Below are positions 25,393 through 34,740 of a stretch of 64,000 bases of DNA, one piece after another. Position 1 is the stretch's first letter, and each line of letters begins with the position of its first letter. The notes beneath the pieces were generated by a model that searched no databases, was not told where the DNA came from, and saw nothing but the letters and a program-made list of their open reading frames with translations. The position numbers were made by a program, and so were the translations under genes. The DNA is from Arcicella sp043769985 (GTDB lineage: Bacteria; Bacteroidota; Bacteroidia; Cytophagales; Spirosomataceae), in the NCBI GenBank assembly GCA_043769985.1, contig JAYVIV010000136.1:8164-72163 (forward strand), given 5' to 3'.

Positions 25393-25711
25393 TATTTCAC
25401 TATCGGATAGATTCCAAAAAGAAGCAAAACGACTCTCTAAAAGATATACTTCCTTTAAATCGGATTTAATAAAGTTAATCGAAGATTTGGAAGAAAACCC
25501 AACTCAAGGCGTTAATTTAGGAAAATCATGCTATAAAGTTCGACTTAAAATTGACTCTAAGAAAAAAGGGAAATCTGGCGGAGCAAGAGTTATTACTTAT
25601 GTTCATATTGTTGAAGAGGACGTCTATTTATTAACTGTTTATGACAAATCAGATAGAGATAGTCTTGAAAAGGGAGAGCTTGAAGAATTATTAGAAGCTA
25701 TTGAAGCTTAA
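25382..25711 (+). CDS. RelE/ParE-like toxin, family X (copy 1)
   Basis: Protein of 109 residues: ISLSDRFQKEAKRLSKRYTS, LIEDLEENPTQGVNLGKSCY, KVRLKIDSKKKGKSGGARVI, then VYLLTVYDKSDRDSL. The stretch YKVR.xI.SK.KGKSGGARVIT is shared with the proteins at 59381-59710 and with the broken gene at 37296-37629. The plasmid-stabilisation/RelE fold is inferred. It appears intact and coupled to its antitoxin. Confidence 0.85.
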   Translation: MSYNISLSDRFQKEAKRLSKRYTSFKSDLIKLIEDLEENPTQGVNLGKSCYKVRLKIDSKKKGKSGGARVITYVHIVEEDVYLLTVYDKSDRDSLEKGELEELLEAIEA

Positions 25712-25715
25712 AAAA

Positions 25716-26228
25716 ATGGAAAAAGAGTTAATTATTAATAAAGTAATCAATAGCGGACTCGTTACTTTTGACTTGGAAGACCTTTACGACCAAGGCGAAA
25801 GAGTGGTTTATGACCTCAAAGACAATCTATTTATGGGTATGATTTTGAAGGAAAAAGATTTTAGAGAATTCCTCAAAAACCATGATTGGAGTCCGTACAC
25901 AGGGAAAAATGTTGCCATTATCTGTTCGGAAGATGTTATTATTCCCACGTGGGCATACATGCTTTTGACCTTGAAATTACAGCCTTTTGCTAATGCGGTC
26001 GTTTTGGGAAGTTTAGAGGAATTAGAAAATAAACTGTTTTATGATGCCCTTCATAAGGTCAATCCGTCAGCATATCAGGGAGCGAGAGTTGTTGTGAAAG
26101 GCTGTTCAAAAGTACCTGTGCCTGCGGCGGCTTATGTAGAAATCACTCGAATTTTGCAGCCTTATGTGCAGTCTTTAATGTTTGGAGAACCTTGCAGTAC
26201 AGTTCCTTTGTACAAGAAAAAAGCATAA
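25716..26228 (+). CDS. DUF2480 family protein
   Basis: Cytoplasmic protein of 170 residues starting MEKELIINKVINSGLVTFDL. LEDLYDQGERVVYDLKDNLF, NHDWSPYTGKNVAIICSEDV and IIPTWAYMLLTLKLQPFA match the Bacteroidota-specific DUF2480 family, whose role is unknown. The ATG at 25716 is chosen; the frame also extends upstream to TTG at 25701 inside the toxin gene. It starts 4 bp after the toxin stop but is ended by its own terminator, so the association with the module is probably chance. Confidence 0.85.
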   Translation: MEKELIINKVINSGLVTFDLEDLYDQGERVVYDLKDNLFMGMILKEKDFREFLKNHDWSPYTGKNVAIICSEDVIIPTWAYMLLTLKLQPFANAVVLGSLEELENKLFYDALHKVNPSAYQGARVVVKGCSKVPVPAAAYVEITRILQPYVQSLMFGEPCSTVPLYKKKA

Positions 26229-26240
26229 TCTATTTTACAC

Positions 26241-26278
26241 AAAAAAGCCGTCTCATTTGTTGTTGGGACGGCTTTTTT
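26241..26278 (+). terminator. Rho-independent terminator after the DUF2480 gene
   Basis: AAAAAAGCCGTC pairs with GACGGCTTTTTT, a strong stem with a T tract on both strands. Confidence 0.9.
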
Positions 26279-26426
26279 AGTTTATCCAATCGAAAGAAAC
26301 TTTATCAAATTCTGGATTTATACTTTCGTTTAATCTATGATTATTGACATTTTTACGATTCACATTTCGTTTGTTCTGAAAATCTCTCCAACTGTTTTGT
26401 TGAAAAATTGCTCGGTGTTGTTTCAT
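26277..26426 (-). CDS. Possible small basic protein, 49 residues
   Basis: An open frame starts MKQHRAIFQQNSWRDFQNKR and ends DKVSFDWIN. It is rich in Asn, Arg and Gln and has no recognisable family. It is the only plausible gene in the 270-bp spacer before the GH42-like gene. The codon content is reasonable but the length is so small that it may not be real. Confidence 0.3.
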   Translation of the reverse strand: MKQHRAIFQQNSWRDFQNKRNVNRKNVNNHRLNESINPEFDKVSFDWIN

Positions 26427-26500
26427 GTTTTTGATGTAAAATTACTACCAACATAACAACACATGATAAACGGATTGTTATTAAAATGTAAAGAAAATCT

Positions 26501-29419
26501 TTAATCCTTCTTCACCACCTTCCCAAGCAATTTTCCACCATTTTCCATTATAATTGATAACAAAAATACGCCATTTTGGAACGTTGAAACATCAAAATCA
26601 AAACGATTTAATCCTTGATTTAAGTAAATATTTTCAGTCTTTAAAACCTGTCCGTTAAGGTTTACAAACCTGAAAGTACTTGACTGGTCTGCCGTGGAGT
26701 AAACTTCAACCTTGAATTTGCCATCATTCGGATTGGGATAAAGCGTTATTTCTTTGTCGAAATCATTCTGATTGATGCACAAATCTGATTCTTGGCATAT
26801 TTGTTTTTCTTGACAACTCAACACAAACGTTTCAGATTCTGCCAATGGAGTAATTGTATTGCCATATCTTACCGTCAATCTTCTTGATTTCCCGTCCTTA
26901 TACAACGCATACGCACTGGCAGGAATATCAAAACAAAAGGCTTTGTAAAATAGTCTTTCAGTTCCCAACGTATTAACTAAATCAAAGCGATAACCTCGAT
27001 TAGCTTGCGTAGAGCCTATTTTTTGCTTATCTAAATAAAAATCTACCGTTAAAATATCATCGTAATTATCAGCATTAAACGCCCAGCCTTTCACAGAACA
27101 ACAGTTGGCTTTTTCAACTAATCCACGGTAAGACAAAAATGCTACTGGACCTTTTATTGGGTCAATTATAATTGGATTGTTACTGCAATCTGTACACTTC
27201 TCCCCTACTCCTTTTTGGGTAATGAAAATGGTTTTTGTAATGCCTTCGCCCGTGACTGTAACTTTTCCAGTACGAGTATCTTTTTCGGAAGAAGCCACTA
27301 TTTTTAATCGAAACGTTTTATCGAAAGAACCTGTATCTGCACTGACAGTCAACCAATTAGCTGATTTATCTACTTTCCATTTCAGATTTGAACTTACTGA
27401 AACTTCATATTCTGCCCCCGTCGGAAAAACGTTAGCCAATGAATCGGGCGAAATACCTAATCTAAACTTAACCCCACAAATTCCCGAACCACTACCCGAA
27501 CAACGTAAGGTTTTTTCAGCTTCAGTTAAAGGTTCTAAAACTTTATTTGTTCCGCCAAATCTTACTGAAACCTTGTGTCGAAGACTACTTTTAAACCAAG
27601 CTGAATCTGGCAAAACATATCTGAAAGAACGAAAATAGGCTTTTGAACCTTGGTAAGTCGTTACCAAATCTGGGCGATTTCCCAAATTTGCTTGAGTCGT
27701 TCCAATTTTAATATCATCTACGTAAATATCCACAGTAAGGATACTTTCAACGTTTTTAGTATCCAAAGCCCAACCCGTAATTTCTTGACAATCAACACTT
27801 TCCACGCCTCCACGATAAGATTCAATGGCATTGGGCAAGGTTTGTAATTTTTGACAATCACTATTATACGTATCCTTAAAATTAGGAATTGAACCACAAG
27901 TTGAATAGTCAGTCAAGGGTTGATTATAGCGAATATCAGTCGTGTATTCTTCGTTCAAAAACATTCGCACGGGTTTGTTTCCATTGCCGTCAAATACACT
28001 TCGCCAATTTTTATAGAGTTTACAATTATTAGCTACATTGGTTCGGTCTGATGTATTGCAGCCATCATTCGTGAGCATATCATCAACGCTGTAAAGTGCT
28101 GAACCACAGGTTTCAATGGGTTTCATAATGCCATTTGTGCCTTTTATGTATTTATTTACGACTTCCACGAGCATTTTTCTTTGAGCACCATCATCTAAAT
28201 CATAATTGAAAGCACTCATCAATTTTGCCCCGTGCGTATAACATTCTTCAAATTGGTCTTGGGTTGCGTAAGGTCCTTCGGCTTCATTCATAATCCACTT
28301 ATCGGGCAAATTGGTTCGGCACATATCTGTAACCATTCGGTGGTCCGTTTGAGGTCCATTGTTTACTTTTATGCCGTCCGTTCCCTCGCCAATGTCCTTA
28401 AATCCATAATTACCGATGCGGGTTTCCAACAAAGAACCGTAGTCATTTACGACCTTAATTCTCGCATCGATTCCCTTCACGGTTTTCACAAAATTCATCG
28501 AAAAATTCTTTAATGAATTATGCCTAAATTGATACCAGTCTTGGGTGTGTTTTCCGTTGGTAATAAAGACTCCGTACGAAAATGAGCCAGCTGGTGCAGT
28601 AGGTTCAATTGCATCAAAACCATTAAAATCCTTCCCTCGATTCCCCCACGCCAATTGCAATTTCTTGAAATCATTTTTGTATTTTTCCTTCAAAAACTCC
28701 CTAAAACCTTGAATCGCAACTGGCGAATAATCAAAAAGAGCATTGAAACCACCGTCTGAACCTTTTGTAGTTTTATACGGAAATCCAAATTCTTGCTCAG
28801 GCGTTGTGACCACGCTCATGTAAAGCAACTCATTTTTATCCAATAAATATTTATACCGATTAGTCACTAAACGTACAAAATTTTGAGTACGTTCTTGAAA
28901 GGGTTTTGAAGCAAAACTATAATTAAGAACGTGCCCACAATCATCTATTAAATCACAATCTTTATATCCCGTAGCCTGTTGTTGAAGTCGTTTATTTTTA
29001 CCCGAAACATCGTATCCAACCATTCTGTCTGCATTTGAAAGCCCATCGCAGGATGCAATCGTATTGTCCTCTGGACCACCAATAACTTTCGTGTTGCACC
29101 AGGTGTACATACACACACGTAAACAAATTTTCATTCCTTTGCTTCTTGCGGCTTGAATTTGTAGGTCATATTGCTCCCAAGGATTAGCAGCATTAACTTT
29201 AAATTGATAAATCACATCCCATCGAACGGTAATTATCACCGCATTCATCCCAATATCAGCAGCTTTTTGGATTTGTTCGAGTTGATTATCTCTGTAATTC
29301 ACATTCACCAACGATAAAGCCATGTACCGTTGATTATCTTGAGCATGTATAGAAAAAGCCGTCGAGAATATGATACAGAGTGTCGAGAATATAAGGGAGT
29401 AAGTAAAATGTCTTTGCAT
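26501..29419 (-). CDS. Secreted GH42-like glycoside hydrolase with duplicated domain, BACON domain and T9SS sorting signal
   Basis: Protein of 972 residues. After the signal peptide (about 1-26, ending HAQ) comes a TIM-barrel domain resembling beta-galactosidase-type hydrolases: MNAVIITVRWDVIYQFKV, SVVTTPEQEFGFP and KWIMNEAEGPYAT offer candidate catalytic Glu residues. Two related modules of about 95 residues (about 530-640 and 758-860) share SYRGxVE, GWAxxxxN, ILTVDxYxD, IGxTQANxGxRxDLV. They flank a BACON domain (about 656-735; NLKWKVDKSANWLTVSADTG). The C-terminus is a type A T9SS sorting domain (TLYPNPNDGKF ... NGVFLLSIIMENG). It is expected at the cell surface or outside, acting on polysaccharide. 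The neighbouring GH3 and esterase genes point the same way. Confidence 0.8.
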   Translation of the reverse strand: MQRHFTYSLIFSTLCIIFSTAFSIHAQDNQRYMALSLVNVNYRDNQLEQIQKAADIGMNAVIITVRWDVIYQFKVNAANPWEQYDLQIQAARSKGMKICLRVCMYTWCNTKVIGGPEDNTIASCDGLSNADRMVGYDVSGKNKRLQQQATGYKDCDLIDDCGHVLNYSFASKPFQERTQNFVRLVTNRYKYLLDKNELLYMSVVTTPEQEFGFPYKTTKGSDGGFNALFDYSPVAIQGFREFLKEKYKNDFKKLQLAWGNRGKDFNGFDAIEPTAPAGSFSYGVFITNGKHTQDWYQFRHNSLKNFSMNFVKTVKGIDARIKVVNDYGSLLETRIGNYGFKDIGEGTDGIKVNNGPQTDHRMVTDMCRTNLPDKWIMNEAEGPYATQDQFEECYTHGAKLMSAFNYDLDDGAQRKMLVEVVNKYIKGTNGIMKPIETCGSALYSVDDMLTNDGCNTSDRTNVANNCKLYKNWRSVFDGNGNKPVRMFLNEEYTTDIRYNQPLTDYSTCGSIPNFKDTYNSDCQKLQTLPNAIESYRGGVESVDCQEITGWALDTKNVESILTVDIYVDDIKIGTTQANLGNRPDLVTTYQGSKAYFRSFRYVLPDSAWFKSSLRHKVSVRFGGTNKVLEPLTEAEKTLRCSGSGSGICGVKFRLGISPDSLANVFPTGAEYEVSVSSNLKWKVDKSANWLTVSADTGSFDKTFRLKIVASSEKDTRTGKVTVTGEGITKTIFITQKGVGEKCTDCSNNPIIIDPIKGPVAFLSYRGLVEKANCCSVKGWAFNADNYDDILTVDFYLDKQKIGSTQANRGYRFDLVNTLGTERLFYKAFCFDIPASAYALYKDGKSRRLTVRYGNTITPLAESETFVLSCQEKQICQESDLCINQNDFDKEITLYPNPNDGKFKVEVYSTADQSSTFRFVNLNGQVLKTENIYLNQGLNRFDFDVSTFQNGVFLLSIIMENGGKLLGKVVKKD

Positions 29420-29568
29420 AAGCGGGAATAGGTTTTTAATTTCAACGAAAAATTTACGAAGAAGTTATGAAATACTTATCGAAAATGAGTAAAACAATTC
29501 ATTTCGTTACCTTTGCATTAATAATAATATCAGGATTCCTGATAAACTAAAACCAACAAAATTATCCA

Positions 29569-31884
29569 ATGAAAAAATTACTGTTGTTGTGCCTTGTATG
29601 CTTGTATATATTACCCGCTAACGCTCAGAAAAAATGGTCAGAAACGCAAGTTGATGGCAATAATATTATCAAAAATAAAGGTGGACAAACCTTGGGTTAC
29701 TCCCCAAAATCTGGTATTAAAATACTAACATTTAATGGATTAGCTTTCAAAGATTTGAATAAAAATGGCAAATTAGACAAATATGAAGATTGGCGTTTAC
29801 CCGTTGATGTCCGAGCCAAAGATTTAGCTTCAAAATTGAGTATTGAACAAATTGCAGGCTTGATGCTTTATTCTTCGCATCAGTCGCTTCCTGCCCGTTC
29901 GGGAGGATATTTTGCAGGGACTTATAACGGAAAACCTTTCAAAGAAGGCGAAACAGACCCTTCGGATTTAACCGACCAACAAAAGACATTTCTGAAAGAT
30001 GACAACCTTCGTCATGTTTTATTGACAACCGTAAAAACACCCGAAATTGCGGCCCAATGGAACAATAAATTACAAGCTTTCTGCGAAAGTGTGGGTATGG
30101 GAATTCCTGCCAATAACAGCACTGACCCACGACATGGCACAAAAGCACGTGCAGAATTCGATGCGGCAGCGGGTGGAGAGATTTCAATGTGGCCAAGTTC
30201 TCTGGGAATGGCAGCAACTTTTGAGCCTTCATTAGTGGAAAAATTTGGAAAAGTTGCAGCGGCAGAATACCGTGCTTTGGGTATCACAACTGCCCTTTCG
30301 CCGCAAGTAGATATTGCCACAGAACCTCGTTGGGGACGTTTTAATGGCACTTTCGGTGAAAGCCCTCAGCTTTCAGCGGCAATGGCACAAGCATATTGCA
30401 ATGGTTTTCAGACTTCATTAGGAAAGAATGAAATCGCCAACGGTTGGGGTTTCGGAAGCGTCAATGCAATGGTGAAACATTGGCCTGGCGGTGGTGCGGG
30501 TGAGGCTGGGCGTGATGCACATTATGCCAACGGAAAGTTTGCAGTTTATCCAGGCAATAATTTTGATGCTCATTTAATTCCTTTCATTAACGGAGCGTTC
30601 AAATTGAAGGGTAAAACTTCGATGGCTTCTGCCGTGATGCCTTATTATACAATTTCGTGGAATCAAGATAAAAAGAACGGGGAGAACGTTGCCAACAATT
30701 ATAACAAATTCATTATCAACGACTTACTCAGAACAAAATACGGTTATGATGGCGTAGTGTGTACGGATTGGCTCGTAACGGGAGACCACAAAGCAATGGA
30801 CAATTTCGTAGATGGGAAATCTTGGGGCGTTGAAAGTCTCACAATTGCTGAACGTCATTACAAAGTTTTGATGGCGGGTGTTGATCAATTTGGTGGAAAT
30901 AATGATGCAAAACCCGTTTTAGAAGCCTATCAAATGGGTATCAAAGAAATGGGAGAAGCTAAAATGCGAGCAAGAATGGAGCAATCGGCAGTTCGTTTGT
31001 TGCGTAATATTTTCAGAGTGGGCGTTTTTGAAAACCCGTATTTGGAAGTAGCTTCAACTAAGAAAATAGTCGGCAATCCTGCTTATATGAAAGATGGTTA
31101 TGAGGCTCAGTTAAAGTCGGTTGTGTTGTTGAAAAACCAAAATAATACCTTGCCAATTGTCAAAACAAAAACGGTTTATGTACCAAAACGTTTTACGCCA
31201 GCAAGTCGTAATTTCTTGGGAATGGAAACGCCCGCTTCGACAGATTATCCAATAAATATGGCTATTGTTAAAAAATATTTTAACGTTACCGATAATCCAA
31301 ATGAAGCAGATTTTGCCTTAGTTTTCATCCAAAATCCAAGTGCTACAATTGGTTATGACAAAGAGGATTTGAAGAATGGTGGAAACGGATACATACCCAT
31401 AAGCCTTCAATACGGTGATTACACCGCAACTGATGCCCGTGAAACAAGTATTGCAGGAGGCGACCCAATGGAAAAATCAGCGAATCGTTCTTATAAAAAT
31501 AAAGTAGCGAAAACTTCCAATATTACGGATTTGAAATTGGTTTTAGATACGAAAGAAGCCATGAAGGGCAAGCCAGTAATTGTGTCTGTAAATACGATTA
31601 ATCCCATGATTTTCTCGGAATTCGAGAAAGAATCAACAGCAATTTTGTTGAGTTTTGGCGTACAAGATCAAGCACTTTTAGAAACGATTGCGGGTAAATC
31701 GGAGCCGTCGGCTTTATTACCTATGCAAATGCCCGCCAATATGTCAATCGTAGAAAAACAAGCCGAAGATTTACCTTACGATATGGAATGTCATAAAGAT
31801 TCGGAGGGACATATTTATGATTTTGGTTTTGGGATGAATTGGAAAGGGGTGATTAAGGATATGAGGGTTACGAAGTTTAAATAA
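29569..31884 (+). CDS. GH3 family beta-glucosidase-like hydrolase
   Basis: Protein of 771 residues with signal peptide MKKLLLLCLVCLYILPANAQ. A short acidic insert, DLNKNGKLDKYEDWRL, resembles an EF-hand/dockerin calcium loop near residues 60-76. The GH3 barrel follows: DPRHGTKARAEF, GEISMWPSSLGMAATFEPSL, VKHWPGGGAGEAGRDAHYAN, with the catalytic nucleophile predicted as Asp400 in YDGVVCTDWLVTG. The C-terminal domain includes LKSVVLLKNQNNTLPI. GH3 enzymes release glucose or xylose from the non-reducing end of oligosaccharides. It is probably periplasmic and downstream of the surface hydrolase. It is divergent from the GH42-like gene. Confidence 0.92.
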   Translation: MKKLLLLCLVCLYILPANAQKKWSETQVDGNNIIKNKGGQTLGYSPKSGIKILTFNGLAFKDLNKNGKLDKYEDWRLPVDVRAKDLASKLSIEQIAGLMLYSSHQSLPARSGGYFAGTYNGKPFKEGETDPSDLTDQQKTFLKDDNLRHVLLTTVKTPEIAAQWNNKLQAFCESVGMGIPANNSTDPRHGTKARAEFDAAAGGEISMWPSSLGMAATFEPSLVEKFGKVAAAEYRALGITTALSPQVDIATEPRWGRFNGTFGESPQLSAAMAQAYCNGFQTSLGKNEIANGWGFGSVNAMVKHWPGGGAGEAGRDAHYANGKFAVYPGNNFDAHLIPFINGAFKLKGKTSMASAVMPYYTISWNQDKKNGENVANNYNKFIINDLLRTKYGYDGVVCTDWLVTGDHKAMDNFVDGKSWGVESLTIAERHYKVLMAGVDQFGGNNDAKPVLEAYQMGIKEMGEAKMRARMEQSAVRLLRNIFRVGVFENPYLEVASTKKIVGNPAYMKDGYEAQLKSVVLLKNQNNTLPIVKTKTVYVPKRFTPASRNFLGMETPASTDYPINMAIVKKYFNVTDNPNEADFALVFIQNPSATIGYDKEDLKNGGNGYIPISLQYGDYTATDARETSIAGGDPMEKSANRSYKNKVAKTSNITDLKLVLDTKEAMKGKPVIVSVNTINPMIFSEFEKESTAILLSFGVQDQALLETIAGKSEPSALLPMQMPANMSIVEKQAEDLPYDMECHKDSEGHIYDFGFGMNWKGVIKDMRVTKFK

Positions 31885-31927
31885 ATTCAAATTTCATTTT
31901 TCATTACATTTTTCAGATTTGTACAAA

Positions 31928-32044
31928 ATCCCGTAGGGATGACCGATATATTAGCAACCGGTTTCAACCCGTTGAAAGTGAGATAATTGATTTCTGCCAA
32001 CGGGTTAAAACCCGTTACTAATATGTCGGTCGTTCCTACGGGAC
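31928..32044. repeat. Long inverted repeat, family C
   Basis: TCCCGTAGGGATGACCGATA at the left and GTCGGTCGTTCCTACGGGAC at the right, with an inner pair built on CAACCCGTTG / CAACGGGTT. It fills the spacer between the GH3 and carboxylesterase genes. Confidence 0.85.
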
Positions 32045-32099
32045 TAATATAGTTGGTTAAAACAAATACATTCCTACTTATAAACTAAAAAAACAAACC

Positions 32100-33707
32100 A
32101 TGAAAAAAACATCATTTCTCCTACTAACAACAGCTTTTTGCTGTTTACAGAAACCCATCTTCGCCCAAATACAATCTGGCGAAAACGTGGCAGTTACCAA
32201 TACCGAATCAGGTAAAGTTCGTGGATATATTCACAATGCCATCTTCACGTACAAGGGTATTCCGTACGCAGAGGCAAAGCGTTTTATGTCTCCCGAAAAA
32301 CCAAAACCTTGGTCTATTGTGCGTCCTTCATTGGTTTACGGACCCGTTGCTCCCCTACTCGACCCAACCACAAGCGTACAGGATGAGGGCGAATTCATTT
32401 TTCATCACGATTGGGGATTCACCAACGAAGATTGTATGCGTTTGAACGTTTGGACTCCCAATATCAACGATGGCAAAAAACGCCCTGTCATGTTCTGGAT
32501 TCACGGTGGCGGATTTGTGGCAGGTTCTTCACAAGAATTACCTGCGTATGATGGTGAAAGTTTGGCAAAGAAAGGGGATGTTGTGGTCGTATCCATAAAT
32601 CACCGTTTGAATATTTTGGGGTATTTAGATTTATCGGCTTATGGTGAAAAATACAAACAATCTGCCAATTTGAGCATTTTAGACATGAAAGTAGCTTTGG
32701 AATGGGTGAAAGCAAATATCGAAAACTTTGGCGGTGACCCAAACAATATCACGATTTTTGGACAATCGGGTGGTGGTGCAAAGGTGAATACTTTAATGGC
32801 AATGCCGTCTGCAAAAGGACTTTTTCATAAGGCAATCAATCAAAGTGGCTCGTTCAGAGCTGCCATGTTAGAGAAAATTGATACGCAATTAATTGCTTCC
32901 GAAGTTTTGAAAGCCCTTGATTTACAACCAACTCAAATAGACGAAATTCAGAAAATACCTTTTGAAAAATTGAGTATGGCAGGTAAAAAAGCCCTCAAAA
33001 TTGTTGCCAATAAAATGAAAGCCGAAGGAAAACCTATGATCGGTTTTGGATTAAGTTGGGGACCAAGTCGTGATGGAGAAGTTTTACCTTATCAATTATT
33101 CTCAAACGAAGCTTTTGAAATGTCTAAAAACATTCCCCTATTAATTGGTACTACAAAAAATGAGTTTACACCCTTTGCGGGTATGGCAACATTTAATAGC
33201 ACGCAAGAACAAGCAATGGAAATTCTTAAAAAGAAGTATAATACAAAAACAGATGTCTATTTAGAAGCCGTCGAGAAGGCGTATCCTAATCATACAAAAC
33301 CATCTGATTTATTGGATATTGATTTTTCATTCAGACCAGGAGCAGTTGTTCAAGCAAACCAAAAATCAGCTTTGAGTGGTGGTGCGGCAACTTATATGTA
33401 CTTATTCACGTGGCAATCACCTGTTTTGGATGGTAAATTTAAGGCGGTTCATTGCATGGAATTACCTTTCGTTTTCAACAATATCACTCGTTGCGAAGAA
33501 ATGACTGGCGGTGGAAAAGAGGCTTACGTTTTAGCCGATAAGATGAGTCAATCATGGATAAATTTTGCCAAGACGGGCAACCCAAGTCATGCGGGATTAC
33601 CAAAATGGGAAGCGTATAATGCAACTAAAGGCACAACGATGTTTTTTGATAATACTTGTGAAGTAAAATACAATCACGATGCAGCATTGTTGGAATTTGG
33701 AAAGTAA
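32100..33707 (+). CDS. Type B carboxylesterase
   Basis: Alpha/beta-hydrolase of 535 residues with a signal peptide (about 1-23, ending IFAQ). The oxyanion-hole segment is MFWIHGGGFVAGSS (about 126-139) and the nucleophile elbow is FGQSGGGAKV with Ser223. EDCMRLNVWTPN is the EDCLxLNxxxP family signature, and the His region is near KAVHCMELPFVF. It hydrolyses carboxylic esters; beside GH42-like and GH3 genes a role in removing ester decorations from plant polysaccharide is plausible but not shown by sequence. The length is normal. Confidence 0.92.
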   Translation: MKKTSFLLLTTAFCCLQKPIFAQIQSGENVAVTNTESGKVRGYIHNAIFTYKGIPYAEAKRFMSPEKPKPWSIVRPSLVYGPVAPLLDPTTSVQDEGEFIFHHDWGFTNEDCMRLNVWTPNINDGKKRPVMFWIHGGGFVAGSSQELPAYDGESLAKKGDVVVVSINHRLNILGYLDLSAYGEKYKQSANLSILDMKVALEWVKANIENFGGDPNNITIFGQSGGGAKVNTLMAMPSAKGLFHKAINQSGSFRAAMLEKIDTQLIASEVLKALDLQPTQIDEIQKIPFEKLSMAGKKALKIVANKMKAEGKPMIGFGLSWGPSRDGEVLPYQLFSNEAFEMSKNIPLLIGTTKNEFTPFAGMATFNSTQEQAMEILKKKYNTKTDVYLEAVEKAYPNHTKPSDLLDIDFSFRPGAVVQANQKSALSGGAATYMYLFTWQSPVLDGKFKAVHCMELPFVFNNITRCEEMTGGGKEAYVLADKMSQSWINFAKTGNPSHAGLPKWEAYNATKGTTMFFDNTCEVKYNHDAALLEFGK

Positions 33708-33726
33708 AATGAATTACATTTAAAAC

Positions 33727-33762
33727 AAAAATACTCGCTCAAAATTTGAGCGAGTATTTTTT
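33727..33762. terminator. Bidirectional terminator between convergent genes
   Basis: AAAATACTCGCTCAAA pairs with TTTGAGCGAGTATTTT. It has A and T tracts on the two sides and would serve both the esterase gene and rpmA. Confidence 0.85.
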
Positions 33763-33822
33763 GTTTTTATTATGAGTGATTCACTCATTTTACACTACCA
33801 CTATGTTTAAAACATAAATGAA

Positions 33823-34242
33823 TTAGATTGAATCTTCTGAAGTATCTTCTTTCTTAGCTTTTTTTACTTTTTTCACTGGAGCTTCTTCAACAGCCTCAGC
33901 TACTGGAGCAACAACCTCAGCAACTACTGGAGCTGGAGCAACTTCCGCTTTTGCTTCTTTGACAGGAGCATCAACAATTACAGCACCACCCAAAGGAAGG
34001 ATTTCAACGTATGAACGTCCTTTAAACCCTTTTTTGAAATGAACTGTTCCATCAACTAAGGCGAACAATGTATGATCTTTTCCAAGACCAACACCAACAC
34101 CTGGGTTGTGGGCAGTACCTCTCTGACGTACTAAAATATTGCCTGCAATTGCTGGCTGACCTCCGAATATTTTTACACCGAGGCGTTTACTATGTGATTC
34201 ACGGCCGTTCTTAGAACTACCCGCACCTTTCTTATGTGCCAT
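33823..34242 (-). CDS. rpmA: 50S ribosomal protein L27 with long C-terminal extension
   Basis: The first 85 or so residues are a standard L27: MAHKKGAGSSKNGRESHSKR, LGVKIFGGQPAIAGNILVRQ, RGTAHNPGVGVGLGKDHTLF. L27 lies near the peptidyl-transferase centre. The protein is 139 residues; an extra tail of about 50 residues (VKEAKAEVAPAPVVAEVV ... KKVKKAKKEDTSEDSI) is Ala/Val/Glu/Pro-rich and then Lys-rich, probably disordered. The gene follows rplU on the same strand in the usual order after a 118-bp spacer. Confidence 0.95.
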   Translation of the reverse strand: MAHKKGAGSSKNGRESHSKRLGVKIFGGQPAIAGNILVRQRGTAHNPGVGVGLGKDHTLFALVDGTVHFKKGFKGRSYVEILPLGGAVIVDAPVKEAKAEVAPAPVVAEVVAPVAEAVEEAPVKKVKKAKKEDTSEDSI

Positions 34243-34271
34243 TTCTTAGTAAGATTTTTATCAGCTATAAA

Positions 34272-34354
34272 TTTCAAGTAGCAAGTAATAAGTAGTAAGT
34301 GATAAGTCTTAAAAACTCATTGCACTAAGTAACTCATAACTCATAACTCATAAC
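34272..34354. repeat. Palindromic AT-rich spacer between rplU and rpmA
   Basis: AAGTAATAAGTAGTAAGTGA at the left partly pairs with repeated ACTCATAACTCATAACTCAT at the right. No gene is seen. Confidence 0.5.
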
Positions 34355-34360
34355 TTATAA

Positions 34361-34672
34361 CTATAATGTGATTCCTTCGATTAATACTTTTGTAAAATTT
34401 TGACGGTGTCCGTTTTGCTTTTGATAGCCTTTACGACGTTTCTTTTTGAAAACCAGAACCTTCTCTCCACGAACGTGAGCTAAAATTTTACCTGATACTG
34501 TTGCACCTGCTACGGTTGGGAGACCTACTTGAATGTCCCCGTCATTATCGACAAGAAGAACCTTATCGAAAACCAGTGCAGCGCCTTCCTCGCCCGCCAA
34601 ACGGTGGGTGTAGAGGAAACGGTCTTTCTCAACTTTAAATTGCTGACCAGCGATTTCTACGATTGCGTACAT
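34361..34672 (-). CDS. rplU: 50S ribosomal protein L21
   Basis: Protein of 103 residues: MYAIVEIAGQQFKVEKDRFL at the start, VLLVDNDGDIQVGLPTVAGA and the RNA-binding end KRRKGYQKQNGHRQNFTKVL. L21 binds 23S rRNA. The ATG at 34670-34672 is the conserved start. It is first in the rplU-rpmA operon, with a possible promoter at 34709-34716. Confidence 0.97.
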   Translation of the reverse strand: MYAIVEIAGQQFKVEKDRFLYTHRLAGEEGAALVFDKVLLVDNDGDIQVGLPTVAGATVSGKILAHVRGEKVLVFKKKRRKGYQKQNGHRQNFTKVLIEGITL

Positions 34673-34708
34673 TTGAAAATGTTTAAATATGAATTTTAAA
34701 TTGGGTTG

Positions 34709-34740
34709 CAAAGGTACGGGTTTTGTTTTGAAATCTGAAA
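34709..34740 (-). promoter_or_regulatory. Probable Bacteroidota-type promoter for rplU
   Basis: On the minus strand TACCTTTG (34709-34716) is a good -7 box; about 20 bp upstream is TTTC rather than a perfect TTTG. It lies 37 bp before the rplU start. Confidence 0.5.

Noticed and set aside
29508..29515. TACCTTTG before the GH3 gene as a promoter
   Set aside because: The -7 box is good but no TTG is found at the right distance upstream, so it is not listed as a feature.
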